Shown here: piece by piece, positions 8,575-15,862 of the stretch | How positions within the stretch are numbered: position 1 is the first letter of the stretch | Layout: each line of letters starts with the position of its first letter | Assembly (NCBI GenBank): GCA_963718105.1 | Contig: OY970352.1 | Location: 2,666,001 to 2,730,000 of the forward strand | Length of the DNA: 64,000 nucleotides | Direction: 5' to 3' | Source of the DNA: DASYKT01 sp963718105 | GTDB lineage: Bacteria; Acidobacteriota; Blastocatellia; Pyrinomonadales; Pyrinomonadaceae | Notes under the pieces: model-generated | Seen by the model: the letters and a program-made list of their open reading frames with translations, nothing else | Told to the model about the DNA's origin: nothing | Database searches by the model: none | Program-made: the position numbers and the translations under genes

Positions 8575-10269
8575 ATGTCAACAGTTAAAATAGCCGAACC
8601 TGAAGTAACCACCGCCGCGCAGGAAGAAAAGCTGCGTTGGGAAGAGAAAACCCTGCAGCCGGTGCTTGATAAAAAGCCCGAGCGAAAAGCCAGATTCGAA
8701 GGCGTTTCGCTCGAGCCGGTCGAACGCCTGTATACCAGCGCCGACACCGAAGGGATCACAGCTAGAGAAGACATCGGTTTTCCCGGTGAGTTTCCTTACA
8801 CACGCGGCATTCACCCGACCGGCTATCGCGGCAAACTCTGGACGATGCGCCAGTTCGCGGGGTTTTCTTCGCCTGAAGAAACCAATCGCCGTTTCAAATA
8901 TTTAATGGCGCAGGGACAGACCGGCCTTTCGGTCGCTTACGACCTGCCGGCCCTGATGGGCCTTGATGCCGATTCGCCGATGTCCGAAGGCGAAGTTGGC
9001 AAATGCGGTGTGGCCGTCTCTTCCCTGGCGGATTTTGAAGTGCTGTTTGACGGGATTTCTTTAGAAGATGTAACGGTTTCGCAGACCATTAACGCTCCGG
9101 CCTGGATACTGCTGGCAATGTATTTGGTCGTAGCGGAAAAACAGGGTGCGGACTTTAAGAAAATTTCCGGCACGCTGCAAAACGATATTCTGAAAGAATA
9201 CATCGCGCAGAAAGAATGGATCTATCCGATCAAACCGGCGATGAAACTGGTCATCGATACCTTTGAATACTGCGCGAAACACGTGCCGAAATACAATCCC
9301 ATCTCTGTCAGCGGCTATCACATTCGCGAAGCCGGCTCGACCGCGCTGCAGGAGATGGCGTTCACTCTGCGCGATGGTGTCGAATATGTTCAGTATGGTG
9401 TTGACCGCGGAATGAACGTCGATGAATTTGTGCCGCGTATCTCGTTTTTCTTTAACGCGCACAATGACTTTTTTGAAGAGATAGCCAAGTACCGTGCCGC
9501 CCGCATTGTCTGGGCAAAAACTATGCGCGACCGTTTTGGCGCGAAAGACCCGCGCACGATGCAGATGCGTTTTCATACGCAGACGGCCGGCGTTTCACTG
9601 ACCGTGCAGCAGCCGCTCAATAATATCGCCCGGGTAGCGATCCAGGCGCTGGCCGGCGTGCTCGGCGGCACGCAATCGCTGCATACGGACTCTTATGACG
9701 AAGCACTCGCGCTGCCGACCGATCAGGCCGCGCTGATCGCGCTGCGCACACAGCAGATAATCGCCGAAGAAACCGGCGTGATAAATACCGTCGACCCGCT
9801 CGGCGGCAGTTGGTATTTGGAATCGCTGACCAAAAAGATGGAAGAAGGCTGTTTCGATTATTTTGACAAGATCGACAGCTTCGGCGGGATGGTCGAAGCC
9901 ATCGAAGCGGGATTTCCGCAGCGCGAGATACAGGAGTCTGCCTACCAATATCAAAAGTCTCTCGAACGTAACGAGCAAACCATTGTCGGCGTCAACAAAT
10001 ACGCGATGGAAAGTGAATTCTCCCGGATAGAAACGCTCGTTATTGATGAAGGCGTGCGCGATCACCAGGTCGAAAGGCTGGAACGAGTCAAATCGACACG
10101 TGACAGCGGCGCCGTGGCAAACGCCCTGGAAGCTCTCAAACAAGCCTCTGTAAAAAATGAAAACCTAATGCCTGCAACAATTAATGCCGTCAAGGTTTAT
10201 GCAACCATTGAAGAAATAAGCACCGCCCTGCGGGATGTTTACGGTATATACGAAGAACCGGCATTTTAG
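8575..10269 (+). CDS. mcmA1: Methylmalonyl-CoA mutase, large (catalytic) subunit
   Basis: 564 residues forming the substrate-binding TIM barrel of cobalamin-dependent acyl-CoA mutases. Hallmarks are RLYTSADTEG, the FPYTRGIHPTGYRGKLWTMR region (Tyr and Arg contacts to acyl-CoA) and GLSVAYDLPALMGLDAD. The conserved C-terminal barrel strands SVSGYHIREAGS and GGTQSLHTDSYDEALALPT are also present. The B12-binding domain is absent; it is supplied by the separate gene at 16622, as in split archaeal-type mutases. The enzyme converts methylmalonyl-CoA to succinyl-CoA in propionate, odd-chain and branched-chain catabolism. The ethylmalonyl or isobutyryl mutase alternative is not excluded. Confidence 0.92.
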   Translation: MSTVKIAEPEVTTAAQEEKLRWEEKTLQPVLDKKPERKARFEGVSLEPVERLYTSADTEGITAREDIGFPGEFPYTRGIHPTGYRGKLWTMRQFAGFSSPEETNRRFKYLMAQGQTGLSVAYDLPALMGLDADSPMSEGEVGKCGVAVSSLADFEVLFDGISLEDVTVSQTINAPAWILLAMYLVVAEKQGADFKKISGTLQNDILKEYIAQKEWIYPIKPAMKLVIDTFEYCAKHVPKYNPISVSGYHIREAGSTALQEMAFTLRDGVEYVQYGVDRGMNVDEFVPRISFFFNAHNDFFEEIAKYRAARIVWAKTMRDRFGAKDPRTMQMRFHTQTAGVSLTVQQPLNNIARVAIQALAGVLGGTQSLHTDSYDEALALPTDQAALIALRTQQIIAEETGVINTVDPLGGSWYLESLTKKMEEGCFDYFDKIDSFGGMVEAIEAGFPQREIQESAYQYQKSLERNEQTIVGVNKYAMESEFSRIETLVIDEGVRDHQVERLERVKSTRDSGAVANALEALKQASVKNENLMPATINAVKVYATIEEISTALRDVYGIYEEPAF

Positions 10270-10277
10270 TAAAGTTA

Positions 10278-10299
10278 TGCTATAATTTCGCCTGACGAG
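10278..10299 (+). promoter_or_regulatory. Extended -10 promoter and RBS of hicBA
   Basis: TATAAT at 10281-10286 is preceded by TGC, giving an extended -10 element just after the mutase stop. GACGAGG near 10293-10299 is a suitable RBS ten bases before the hicB ATG. A good -35 box is not visible. The pair thus probably has its own promoter, as expected for an autoregulated toxin-antitoxin operon. Confidence 0.55.
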
Positions 10300-10308
10300 G
10301 TCGATTAC

Positions 10309-10518
10309 ATGATTTTTCACGTGGTTCTGGAAAAAGCGGAGGACGGATGGATAGTAGCTGAGTGCCCTTCTCTTCCCGGTTGTGTATCGCAAGGAAAAAC
10401 TAAAGCTGAAGCTTTGGAAAATGTAAAAGAAGCCATTACGGCCTGGTTATGGGCCGAAGACCAAAAAGCCGTCGCAGCTCTCCCAAAAGCAAGCGAACCA
10501 ATTTTAGTGACCATTTAA
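10309..10518 (+). CDS. hicB: HicB-family antitoxin
   Basis: 69 residues with the partially degraded RNase H fold of HicB: VVLEKAEDGWIVAECPSLPG, CVSQGKTKAEALENVKEAI. It ends soon after the fold and lacks the C-terminal DNA-binding domain found in longer HicB proteins, so autoregulation may be weak or use the complex. The hicA gene starts three bases after its stop. This antitoxin-first order is one of the two known for hic loci. Confidence 0.9.
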   Translation: MIFHVVLEKAEDGWIVAECPSLPGCVSQGKTKAEALENVKEAITAWLWAEDQKAVAALPKASEPILVTI

Positions 10519-10521
10519 TAA

Positions 10522-10749
10522 ATGGGTAAACTCGGAAATATTTCCGGTAAAGAAGCTGTCAAAGCTTTTCAAAAGGCCGGCTGGATAAAAGTCGGCCAGA
10601 TTGGCAGCCACCTTGTAATGAGCAAACCCAACATACGCGTTAATCTCTCTATTCCGCAACATAAAGAACTTTCAACGGGTACGCTTCGCGCTCTGATCCG
10701 CAACTCGGGACTTTCGGTTGAAGAATTTATCGAACTTCTCAGAAAGTAA
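10522..10749 (+). CDS. hicA: HicA-family mRNA interferase toxin
   Basis: 75 residues with the small double-stranded-RNA-binding-like fold of HicA. The catalytic His is H30 in QIGSHLVMSKP, followed by VNLSIPQHKELSTGTLRALI and an EFIELLRK end. HicA cleaves mRNA and is blocked by HicB. It lies directly downstream of the antitoxin, and the frame appears intact. Confidence 0.9.
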   Translation: MGKLGNISGKEAVKAFQKAGWIKVGQIGSHLVMSKPNIRVNLSIPQHKELSTGTLRALIRNSGLSVEEFIELLRK

Positions 10750-11008
10750 TGAATTCCCCGGGCTTAGATAATGATCGACATGGGCTCATATCATAATCTA
10801 AGAACATTTAAAGGGCAGTTGACAGTGAAACATGGCACATTTATCGTGTTTGGCATTACAGTAATTATGGAAGGTTCATACGTATGTCGGAGCTTGAGTT
10901 ACCGGCTCAACTTAAATACATTAATGGGAAGATTAGACTCTCAATAACAAGCACGTCTTACTTCAAAAATTGAGGATCAACGACATATTTTGATGTTATT
11001 ATCTTCGG

Positions 11009-11818
11009 ATGTTATCTCCCACGATCATCCTGGCCCCACTTTACGCCGTTTTGCTCGGCATCGAGATCGGTTATGATCGTTACCGTGGGCTCGGCATATA
11101 CGGGCTTTGGGACACCTTTAACAATCTCTCCGCCGGGCTCATAGGCACGCTTCTCGGTTATATTTTCGGCCTTTTTACCATTCCCGTTTTTCTCTGGCTC
11201 TACGACATTGCTCCCTTTAAATTCTCGCCTGAGAACTGGTGGAGCTGGGGCATTCTTTTCTTGCTCGACGATCTGACAGATTACTGGATACATCGGCTTT
11301 GCCACGAACACCGCCTTCTTTGGAATTTTCACGCGGTGCATCACTCCAGCGAAAACTTCAATCTGAGTGTCGCCCTGCGGCAAACATGGTTCGGCAACAT
11401 CCTGCACTGGGTTACCTACGCTCCGCTCGCCCTACTCGGCTTTCCGCTTTGGATGTATTTGGCTGTTCATGGGCTTAACCTCGCGTACCAGGCATGGATT
11501 CACACCAGGTTCATCGGTCGGCTCGGCTGGCTGGAATATATTTTTAACACGCCTTCGCATCATCGCGCTCACCACGGTTCCAACGATATTTATCTCGATA
11601 AAAATTATGGCGGCGTGCTGATAATCTGGGACCGCATATTCGGTACTTTTGTGCCTGAGACCGAGGAGCCGTGCTACGGGCTGATCGAGCCGCTGAAAAC
11701 CGCGAATACATTCTGGATCAACCTGCACTCGTGGAGCGAAATGTTCATTGCAATAAAAAACCGGCGGTCTTTATACGAAAAGTTCAGATGTATTTTTGGC
11801 TCGCCGGACATGCTATAA
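11009..11818 (+). CDS. Sterol desaturase/fatty acid hydroxylase family membrane protein (paralog 1)
   Basis: 269 residues with about four membrane helices and the three His clusters of the di-iron hydroxylase superfamily: H95-x3-H99, H108-x2-H111-H112 (HAVHH) and H184-H185-x2-H188-H189 (HHRAHH). Family members hydroxylate or desaturate sterols, fatty acids or alkylglycerols in the membrane. A close paralog lies at 15028, and a transposon-like unit separates the two. No good RBS is seen before the ATG at 11009. The substrate is unknown; a role in modifying the unusual lipids of such bacteria is only a guess. Confidence 0.88.
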   Translation: MLSPTIILAPLYAVLLGIEIGYDRYRGLGIYGLWDTFNNLSAGLIGTLLGYIFGLFTIPVFLWLYDIAPFKFSPENWWSWGILFLLDDLTDYWIHRLCHEHRLLWNFHAVHHSSENFNLSVALRQTWFGNILHWVTYAPLALLGFPLWMYLAVHGLNLAYQAWIHTRFIGRLGWLEYIFNTPSHHRAHHGSNDIYLDKNYGGVLIIWDRIFGTFVPETEEPCYGLIEPLKTANTFWINLHSWSEMFIAIKNRRSLYEKFRCIFGSPDML

Positions 11819-11892
11819 TCGACAAAGTTTTTTCAAATTATCATGATGAAGTAAAAGAAAAGCTAACAGCTTTTTCTTACCCCTATTACTTT

Positions 11893-12035
11893 ATGCAGGA
11901 TTTTAGAAACTTAAAAGTCTGGCAAAAGGGCCACGAGCTGGCTTTGTTGATCTACCGGACGACCACGCCCAAATAAATTCTGAGTTAATTGAAATTAAAA
12001 AGATGCTCAATGTTTTGAAACAAAAACTACTGTAA
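11893..12035 (+). pseudogene. Four-helix-bundle (S23/IVP-like) gene remnant
   Basis: The frame opens with MQDFRNLKVWQKGHELALL, the N-terminus of the four-helix-bundle family once called 23S rRNA intervening-sequence proteins, and stops after 27 codons at 11974. In another frame the next bases encode NSELIEIKKMLNVLKQKLL followed by a stop, which is the usual C-terminus. The middle of about 70-80 codons is missing. TATAAT lies upstream at 11814-11819. It abuts the left end of the transposon-like unit, so deletion may have accompanied insertion. Confidence 0.7.
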
Positions 12036-12047
12036 AATAGCAGCTAT

Positions 12048-12069
12048 TAGCGGCTTTGCCTATAAAGTC
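12048..12069 (+). repeat. Left terminal inverted repeat of the transposon-like unit
   Basis: Contains GCGGCTTTGCCTATAAAGT and matches the right end at 14969-14990 over 22 bases in inverse orientation. A second GCCTATAAAGT lies about 40 bases further in. Confidence 0.8.
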
Positions 12070-12114
12070 TAACTTGCCCACAAAGTGCTTAATCTGCCTA
12101 TAAAGTATCATAAA

Positions 12115-12144
12115 ACAAAAAAATGAGGGCTGGCTGTCCAGCCC
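12115..12144 (-). terminator. Terminator of the transposase gene
   Basis: On the minus strand GGGCTGG-ACAG-CCAGCCC forms a perfect 7-bp stem followed by TCATTTTTTTG. It sits just past the transposase stop, inside the left repeat. Confidence 0.75.
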
Positions 12145-12157
12145 CTTTGTCGTTCGG

Positions 12158-13144
12158 TTATTTTTTGAAATTCGGCTCGATTTCCAGTTCGCTTAAGACT
12201 CTGATAACAACGGTTAAATTGTATGCGAGTACGCGGCTGAGAATTTCATTTACTTGCGCCGTATGCGTTTTGCTAGTCAGCTTGGAATTGAATTTTCTTT
12301 TGATCGAACTGAAAACGGATTCGATATTATTTCTCTTGTTATAGATGTTATAAAACTCTTCCTTGTGAGCGAGAAACAAATGTAAAAGGTTATTCCAAAC
12401 CGTGTCGGTATCTGAATATTTCGCGGTCTTACGAAGCATCATATAAGGCGTGGCTTCATTATCGGCAACTAACCTAAGATTGTTTTTCGTTGCGTAAGTA
12501 GCATCTGCGAAAACGCGATTAACTTTGAATCCCTGTTCCTGAATGCTTTCAAAAAGCGGTTTGAAATAAACGCTGTCATGCGAGTGTCTTTCGGCGACTT
12601 CACAATCAACAATGATTCCGGTTTTGATGCCGCAAGTCGCATGTAATTTATACCAGTTATGCCAAGCGGCGTGGTCTTTAATTTTGGAGCCGTATTTTAC
12701 ATCAAACCAGCGCGTGAAAGTTGGAGTACCAAAGCCCGTAGAGTCAAAAGCAAAATCGGTTTCGATCTCGCGCACAACGGATGCGGTCGTTCTAATCATT
12801 CCTTTAAGAATTTCGGTTACATCCTCAGACTGCATATATTTGAAAATTACATTGTAAGAAAGAGACTGCGACAAATAACCTTTTTCAAAAGCATCAACAA
12901 TATCGCAATTATTTCTACGACCGGAAAGCGTGTTGTAATTTTTGAGAACGATAGAAAAGAGAATGTCTTTCAGGCTGACGCGCTTGCGCCCTATTTGTTG
13001 CTCAGTCTCTTGGATACCGTCGCAAAGTTCTAACAAAAGAGACAAGAGAACGTCCTTTTCGGTTTTCTGCGAACGGTTATAATTTTTCCAATTACGGGTA
13101 GCGGGTTCTTGATTTTGTTGGTTGCAAAGAGCCAAGTTAAGCAT
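12158..13144 (-). CDS. DDE transposase (IS4/IS5-like, DDE_Tnp_1)
   Basis: 328 residues from the ATG at 13144, which has AAGGAG eight bases upstream (13152-13157). The frame is open to 13318 and would give 386 residues, but that longer start falls on a likely -10 box. The catalytic parts are DFAFDSTGFG (first Asp), VFADATYATKNN (second Asp) and NNIESVFSSIKRKF (Glu), in the order of DDE_Tnp_1 proteins. The sequence looks intact with no frameshift. Exact IS family not settled. Confidence 0.88.
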   Translation of the reverse strand: MLNLALCNQQNQEPATRNWKNYNRSQKTEKDVLLSLLLELCDGIQETEQQIGRKRVSLKDILFSIVLKNYNTLSGRRNNCDIVDAFEKGYLSQSLSYNVIFKYMQSEDVTEILKGMIRTTASVVREIETDFAFDSTGFGTPTFTRWFDVKYGSKIKDHAAWHNWYKLHATCGIKTGIIVDCEVAERHSHDSVYFKPLFESIQEQGFKVNRVFADATYATKNNLRLVADNEATPYMMLRKTAKYSDTDTVWNNLLHLFLAHKEEFYNIYNKRNNIESVFSSIKRKFNSKLTSKTHTAQVNEILSRVLAYNLTVVIRVLSELEIEPNFKK

Positions 13145-13320
13145 CGTGTTTCTCCTTGAGGTCTGAGGCAAGGTGTGACACAATAAAACTTGATTGGAGG
13201 TTTCGTCGAGGTCACTCTCGCCGGGATTTTCAAATAGGCTCGGTTGGTAGTTACAGCTACTAGCCGGGCTTTTCTTTTTGTCAAAAATTCTTTTTCTGCG
13301 GTACTTCTTTCTACTCATCT

Positions 13321-13350
13321 ATAATACGAAATTTCACAGATAAAAGTCAA
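13321..13350 (-). promoter_or_regulatory. Likely promoter of the transposase gene
   Basis: On the minus strand TTGACT and TATTAT are separated by 18 bases. Transcription would start near 13314, giving a leader of about 170 bases before the ATG at 13144. This argues for the shorter protein start. Confidence 0.6.
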
Positions 13351-13461
13351 GCTAAATCTCTCAAAAATAAACTATTTAACGCACTTTTTCGAGAACAATC
13401 ACAAATAAATTTCTTAAATTCCACTTAAATAGGACAAATGTCCAAATAATAAAATTTGTGC

Positions 13462-13543
13462 AGGCTAAAAGCCTGTGTTATGCTAAAAAGCTTTATATTT
13501 AGGCAACTTGTGTGCCTAAAATTTTGGCGCTTTTTAGCAGGGA
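13462..13543 (+). promoter_or_regulatory. Two-hairpin leader of the cargo operon
   Basis: CAGGCT-AAA-AGCCTG forms a short stem at about 13462-13476. Next TGCTAAAAAGC at 13481-13491 pairs with GCTTTTTAGCA at 13529-13539, and inside it TTTAGGCA pairs with TGCCTAAA. The long stem ends where the RBS AGGGAG (13538-13543) begins, ten bases before the first ATG, so folding could control ribosome access. No run of T follows, so it does not look like a simple terminator. Confidence 0.65.
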
Positions 13544-13552
13544 GAAAAAAAT

Positions 13553-13927
13553 ATGGCTGATGATGACAGCAAGCCTATACATGCCCCCAAGCCCAAACCG
13601 GGACTTCCGGTTATTCGGCGTATGCCTGAGGGGGGACTGCCTCTTTTGTTTGCAGACCAAATGATGATTAGAACGCGTGAGGACGGGCTTTTCATTCTTT
13701 ATTTTTTGCAAACCCAGCCACCGCTTGCTGTCACTCAAGAAGAGGTTGACGCTATTGACCATGTGGATGCGGTGTGTGTCGCTCAAGTTTTAGTTACCGC
13801 GCCTCAAATGCAGAAAAATCTGGACGCGCTAAATGATAATTTTCAACAGTTTGTTGAAAAAATGAATGCGGCGGTAGTAATGGCTAAAGCAGAAGAAGGT
13901 ACAAAAGAGCCTAGCAAGACAAAGTAA
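13553..13927 (+). CDS. Cargo gene 1: DUF3467-like small protein
   Basis: 124 residues. The central part, from LLFADQMMIRTREDGLF to AQVLVTAPQMQKNLDALNDN, has the pattern of DUF3467 proteins: a strand pair, a regulatory-looking middle, then a V-x-V-x-P-x2-x-K-x-L helix. The N-terminus is Pro/Lys-rich and the C-terminus Lys/Glu-rich. The RBS AGGGAG precedes the ATG. It leads a three-gene operon inside the transposon-like unit; the next gene starts 14 bases later. Function unknown; the family match is weak. Confidence 0.5.
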   Translation: MADDDSKPIHAPKPKPGLPVIRRMPEGGLPLLFADQMMIRTREDGLFILYFLQTQPPLAVTQEEVDAIDHVDAVCVAQVLVTAPQMQKNLDALNDNFQQFVEKMNAAVVMAKAEEGTKEPSKTK

Positions 13928-13941
13928 TTAAGGTGATTCCC

Positions 13942-14424
13942 ATGGACAATGAAACAGTTACTCTTGCGCCTTTATACACCACTGAGACGGCGGCGACTCT
14001 TGGAGATTTGTTACAATACACGCAATTCACTCGTCACTTAACTCATAAATTCGAGACTGTAATGACTTTCATGGAAATCAGTGAGCTAACCGGCGGTTGC
14101 GTTCACTTTGCTCCTGAATTAAATTTTATGCCTGTCCTAAATGGCAATGATAATGTCCCGGTATTTCTTTATCATTTAGTAGAGGGATTTCAAGAATTTT
14201 TGCGCTATGACGACCTTCTAGCCGCGTACCCGACTTTAAGTTATAGCCAGATTTCTAGCGCACTTTCTTTTTTACGGAAAGTATCTCAACTGAACGCTCA
14301 AAATATTGATATAGATGAATTGGAAGATGAAATTGAGTTTAGTGATGAGAATTTTGTAAGAGCACTGCAAGACGCATTTGAACAAAAGGGGGACGTGGCG
14401 CGTGTGCTCTCTAACCGTGACTAG
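13942..14424 (+). CDS. Cargo gene 2: DUF433-like protein (possible antitoxin)
   Basis: 160 residues. The ATG at 13942 has AAGGTG upstream; a GTG at 13933 is also in frame. Residues about 50-120 follow the DUF433 layout: GGCVHFAPELNFMPV, then VPVFLYHLVEGFQEFLRYDD, then LLAAYPTLSYSQISSALSFL, a helix-turn-helix-like end. DUF433 proteins are usually antitoxins paired with PIN-like DUF5615 toxins, but the partner here is different. An acidic stretch (DIDELEDEIEF) follows. Its end overlaps or abuts cargo gene 3, so the two are probably coupled. Confidence 0.55.
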   Translation: MDNETVTLAPLYTTETAATLGDLLQYTQFTRHLTHKFETVMTFMEISELTGGCVHFAPELNFMPVLNGNDNVPVFLYHLVEGFQEFLRYDDLLAAYPTLSYSQISSALSFLRKVSQLNAQNIDIDELEDEIEFSDENFVRALQDAFEQKGDVARVLSNRD

Positions 14425-14911
14425 TTTTTTAAGTGGGCAGCTTGCCGAATTAGGGCAATCTACTACTGAGATGATTGAAAGAGACCTGAAAGAAAAGGCT
14501 GGCGAAGCTAACTTGGACAGCGCAGGCCTTTTAGATCATAAGTGTACATATCTACGCAGCGGTTTTGCTAAAGACTTGCGGCAAGCAGGAGTAAGAAAAG
14601 AAGCCGTAGGTCGTCATAGAGTGTATTTTGTCGGTAATAACACCGATTGTAATTACGATGCCTTTTTCGTGAAAACAAATAAAAAAAAGGATAACGCACA
14701 GCATGATGATAACAATCCTGATTTTCACGAAATGGTTAGAAATGCTTTAAGCGATAAAAATATAGCGCGAGTATTGCGCAGCGCAAAAGAAGAACAACGG
14801 CAAGCGATAGTATCACCGCCCGAAGAAGCCCCAGCTTATCAGCTACAAGACTGGTTCAAAAAACAACAACAATATCTTAACCCTGCATCTGAAACCGATC
14901 TTGAATCTTAA
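14402..14911 (+). CDS. Cargo gene 3: unknown protein with a possible RelE-like core
   Basis: 169 residues from the GTG at 14402, which has AGGGGG at 14387-14392. A second GTG at 14417 and a TTG at 14378 are alternatives, and all overlap cargo gene 2. The middle, LRSGFAKDLRQAGVRKEA then GRHRVYFVGNNTDCNYDAFF and VKTNKKKDN, resembles the arrangement of RelE/HigB toxins, with a basic core and successive strands. The C-terminal third is charged and Gln-rich. No firm family was recognised. Position after a DUF433-like gene makes a toxin role plausible but unproven. Confidence 0.45.
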   Translation: MCSLTVTSFLSGQLAELGQSTTEMIERDLKEKAGEANLDSAGLLDHKCTYLRSGFAKDLRQAGVRKEAVGRHRVYFVGNNTDCNYDAFFVKTNKKKDNAQHDDNNPDFHEMVRNALSDKNIARVLRSAKEEQRQAIVSPPEEAPAYQLQDWFKKQQQYLNPASETDLES

Positions 14912-14968
14912 CCTGCCCACAATCTTGCCCACAAGCTTAAACTTGCCCATAATGTAGGCTTAGTGACG

Positions 14969-14990
14969 GACTTTATAGGCAAAGCCGCTA
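14969..14990 (-). repeat. Right terminal inverted repeat of the transposon-like unit
   Basis: Inverse of 12048-12069 over 22 bases. The inner side carries three CTTGCCCA/CCTGCCCAC words between 14911 and 14955. Outside it AATAGCT at 14997-15003 matches the sequence just outside the left repeat after a seven-base offset. Confidence 0.8.
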
Positions 14991-15027
14991 TCGGCTAATA
15001 GCTTTTTATCAGTTATAGTAAAAGTCG

Positions 15028-15858
15028 ATGGAGCTTTTGTTCAAACCGCAGGATATTGCCATTCCGATCTTTGCACTGACGATCGGGATCGAGGCTTGGT
15101 ATGACTGGCGGAAGAGGTCTGAGAAATATTCGCGGCGCGATATGTGGACAAACATCGCTCTGGGATTTGTCAGCGCGGCGTTCGGGGCTTTGTTCGGTTT
15201 TATCCTGACTTTCTTTTACACACTGCTTTACGATCTGGCGCCGTATAAAATGCCGATGGCCACCTGGTGGCCGTGGCTCATCCTGGTGCTGAGCGATGAT
15301 TTTGCCTATTACTGGTTTCATCGTATGAGCCACGAATCGCGCCTGCTGTGGAATCTGCACGTCGTTCATCACTCCAGCGAACATTTCAATCTAAGCGTGG
15401 CCGTTAGGCAAAGCTGGTTCGGCAATTTATTCAACTGGGTGTTTTACATCCCGCTCGGACTGCTGGGTTTTCCGCTCTGGGCATTTGTGATCACGCATGG
15501 TTTTAATCTGATCTACCAGTATTGGATACACACGCCGTTCGTCAAAACGCTCGGCCCGCTGGAATACGTGCTGAACACGCCTTCGCATCACCGGGTACAC
15601 CACGCGGTAAATCCGATCTATCTGGATAAAAACTACGCCGGAGTATTTATCATCTGGGACAGAATGTTCGGCTCGTTCCAACAGGAAACCGAAGAACCGC
15701 GCTACGGCATCATCAAACCGATCAAAAGTTTTAACTGGATGTGGATAAATACACACGCCTGGGTTGAGATGTGGGAAGCGATGAAAGAAAGAAAAACCTT
15801 ATTCGGCAAATTGCGCTGTATCTTTGCCTCGCCTAATATGGATTTCGTTGAGAAATAA
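15028..15858 (+). CDS. Sterol desaturase/fatty acid hydroxylase family membrane protein (paralog 2)
   Basis: 276 residues, clearly paralogous to the gene at 11009 over its whole length. All His clusters are kept: YWFHRMSHE, HVVHHSSEHFNLS and NTPSHHRVHH. Identity is highest in the C-terminal half (YLDKNYAGVFIIWDRMFGSF versus the like segment of paralog 1). A di-iron membrane hydroxylase or desaturase of unknown substrate. The pair probably arose by tandem duplication before the transposon-like unit entered between them. Confidence 0.88.
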   Translation: MELLFKPQDIAIPIFALTIGIEAWYDWRKRSEKYSRRDMWTNIALGFVSAAFGALFGFILTFFYTLLYDLAPYKMPMATWWPWLILVLSDDFAYYWFHRMSHESRLLWNLHVVHHSSEHFNLSVAVRQSWFGNLFNWVFYIPLGLLGFPLWAFVITHGFNLIYQYWIHTPFVKTLGPLEYVLNTPSHHRVHHAVNPIYLDKNYAGVFIIWDRMFGSFQQETEEPRYGIIKPIKSFNWMWINTHAWVEMWEAMKERKTLFGKLRCIFASPNMDFVEK

Positions 15859-15862
15859 CGAA

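Larger units (their letters stand above)
12042..15003. mobile_element. Transposon-like unit with transposase and three cargo genes
   Basis: The unit is bounded by inverted copies of a 22-bp sequence (12048-12069 and 14969-14990), and weaker matching (AGCTATTAGC) extends outwards to about 12042 and 15003. Just inside both ends are further copies of CTTGCCCACAA and GCCTATAAAGT words, like subterminal transposase sites. It holds a DDE transposase gene (minus) and a diverging operon of three small genes (plus). The flanking genes are two paralogous hydroxylases. A clear target duplication could not be fixed, since the right end seems to carry an extra seven bases. Confidence 0.72.

Noticed and set aside
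13144..13318. N-terminal extension of the transposase by 58 residues
   Set aside because: The upstream start lies two bases after a likely -10 box, while the ATG at 13144 has an AAGGAG RBS and begins before all conserved sequence.
12042..15003. Reading the cargo and transposase as an integrated phage fragment
   Set aside because: No integrase, capsid, terminase or att-like tRNA end is present; the ends are transposon-type inverted repeats.
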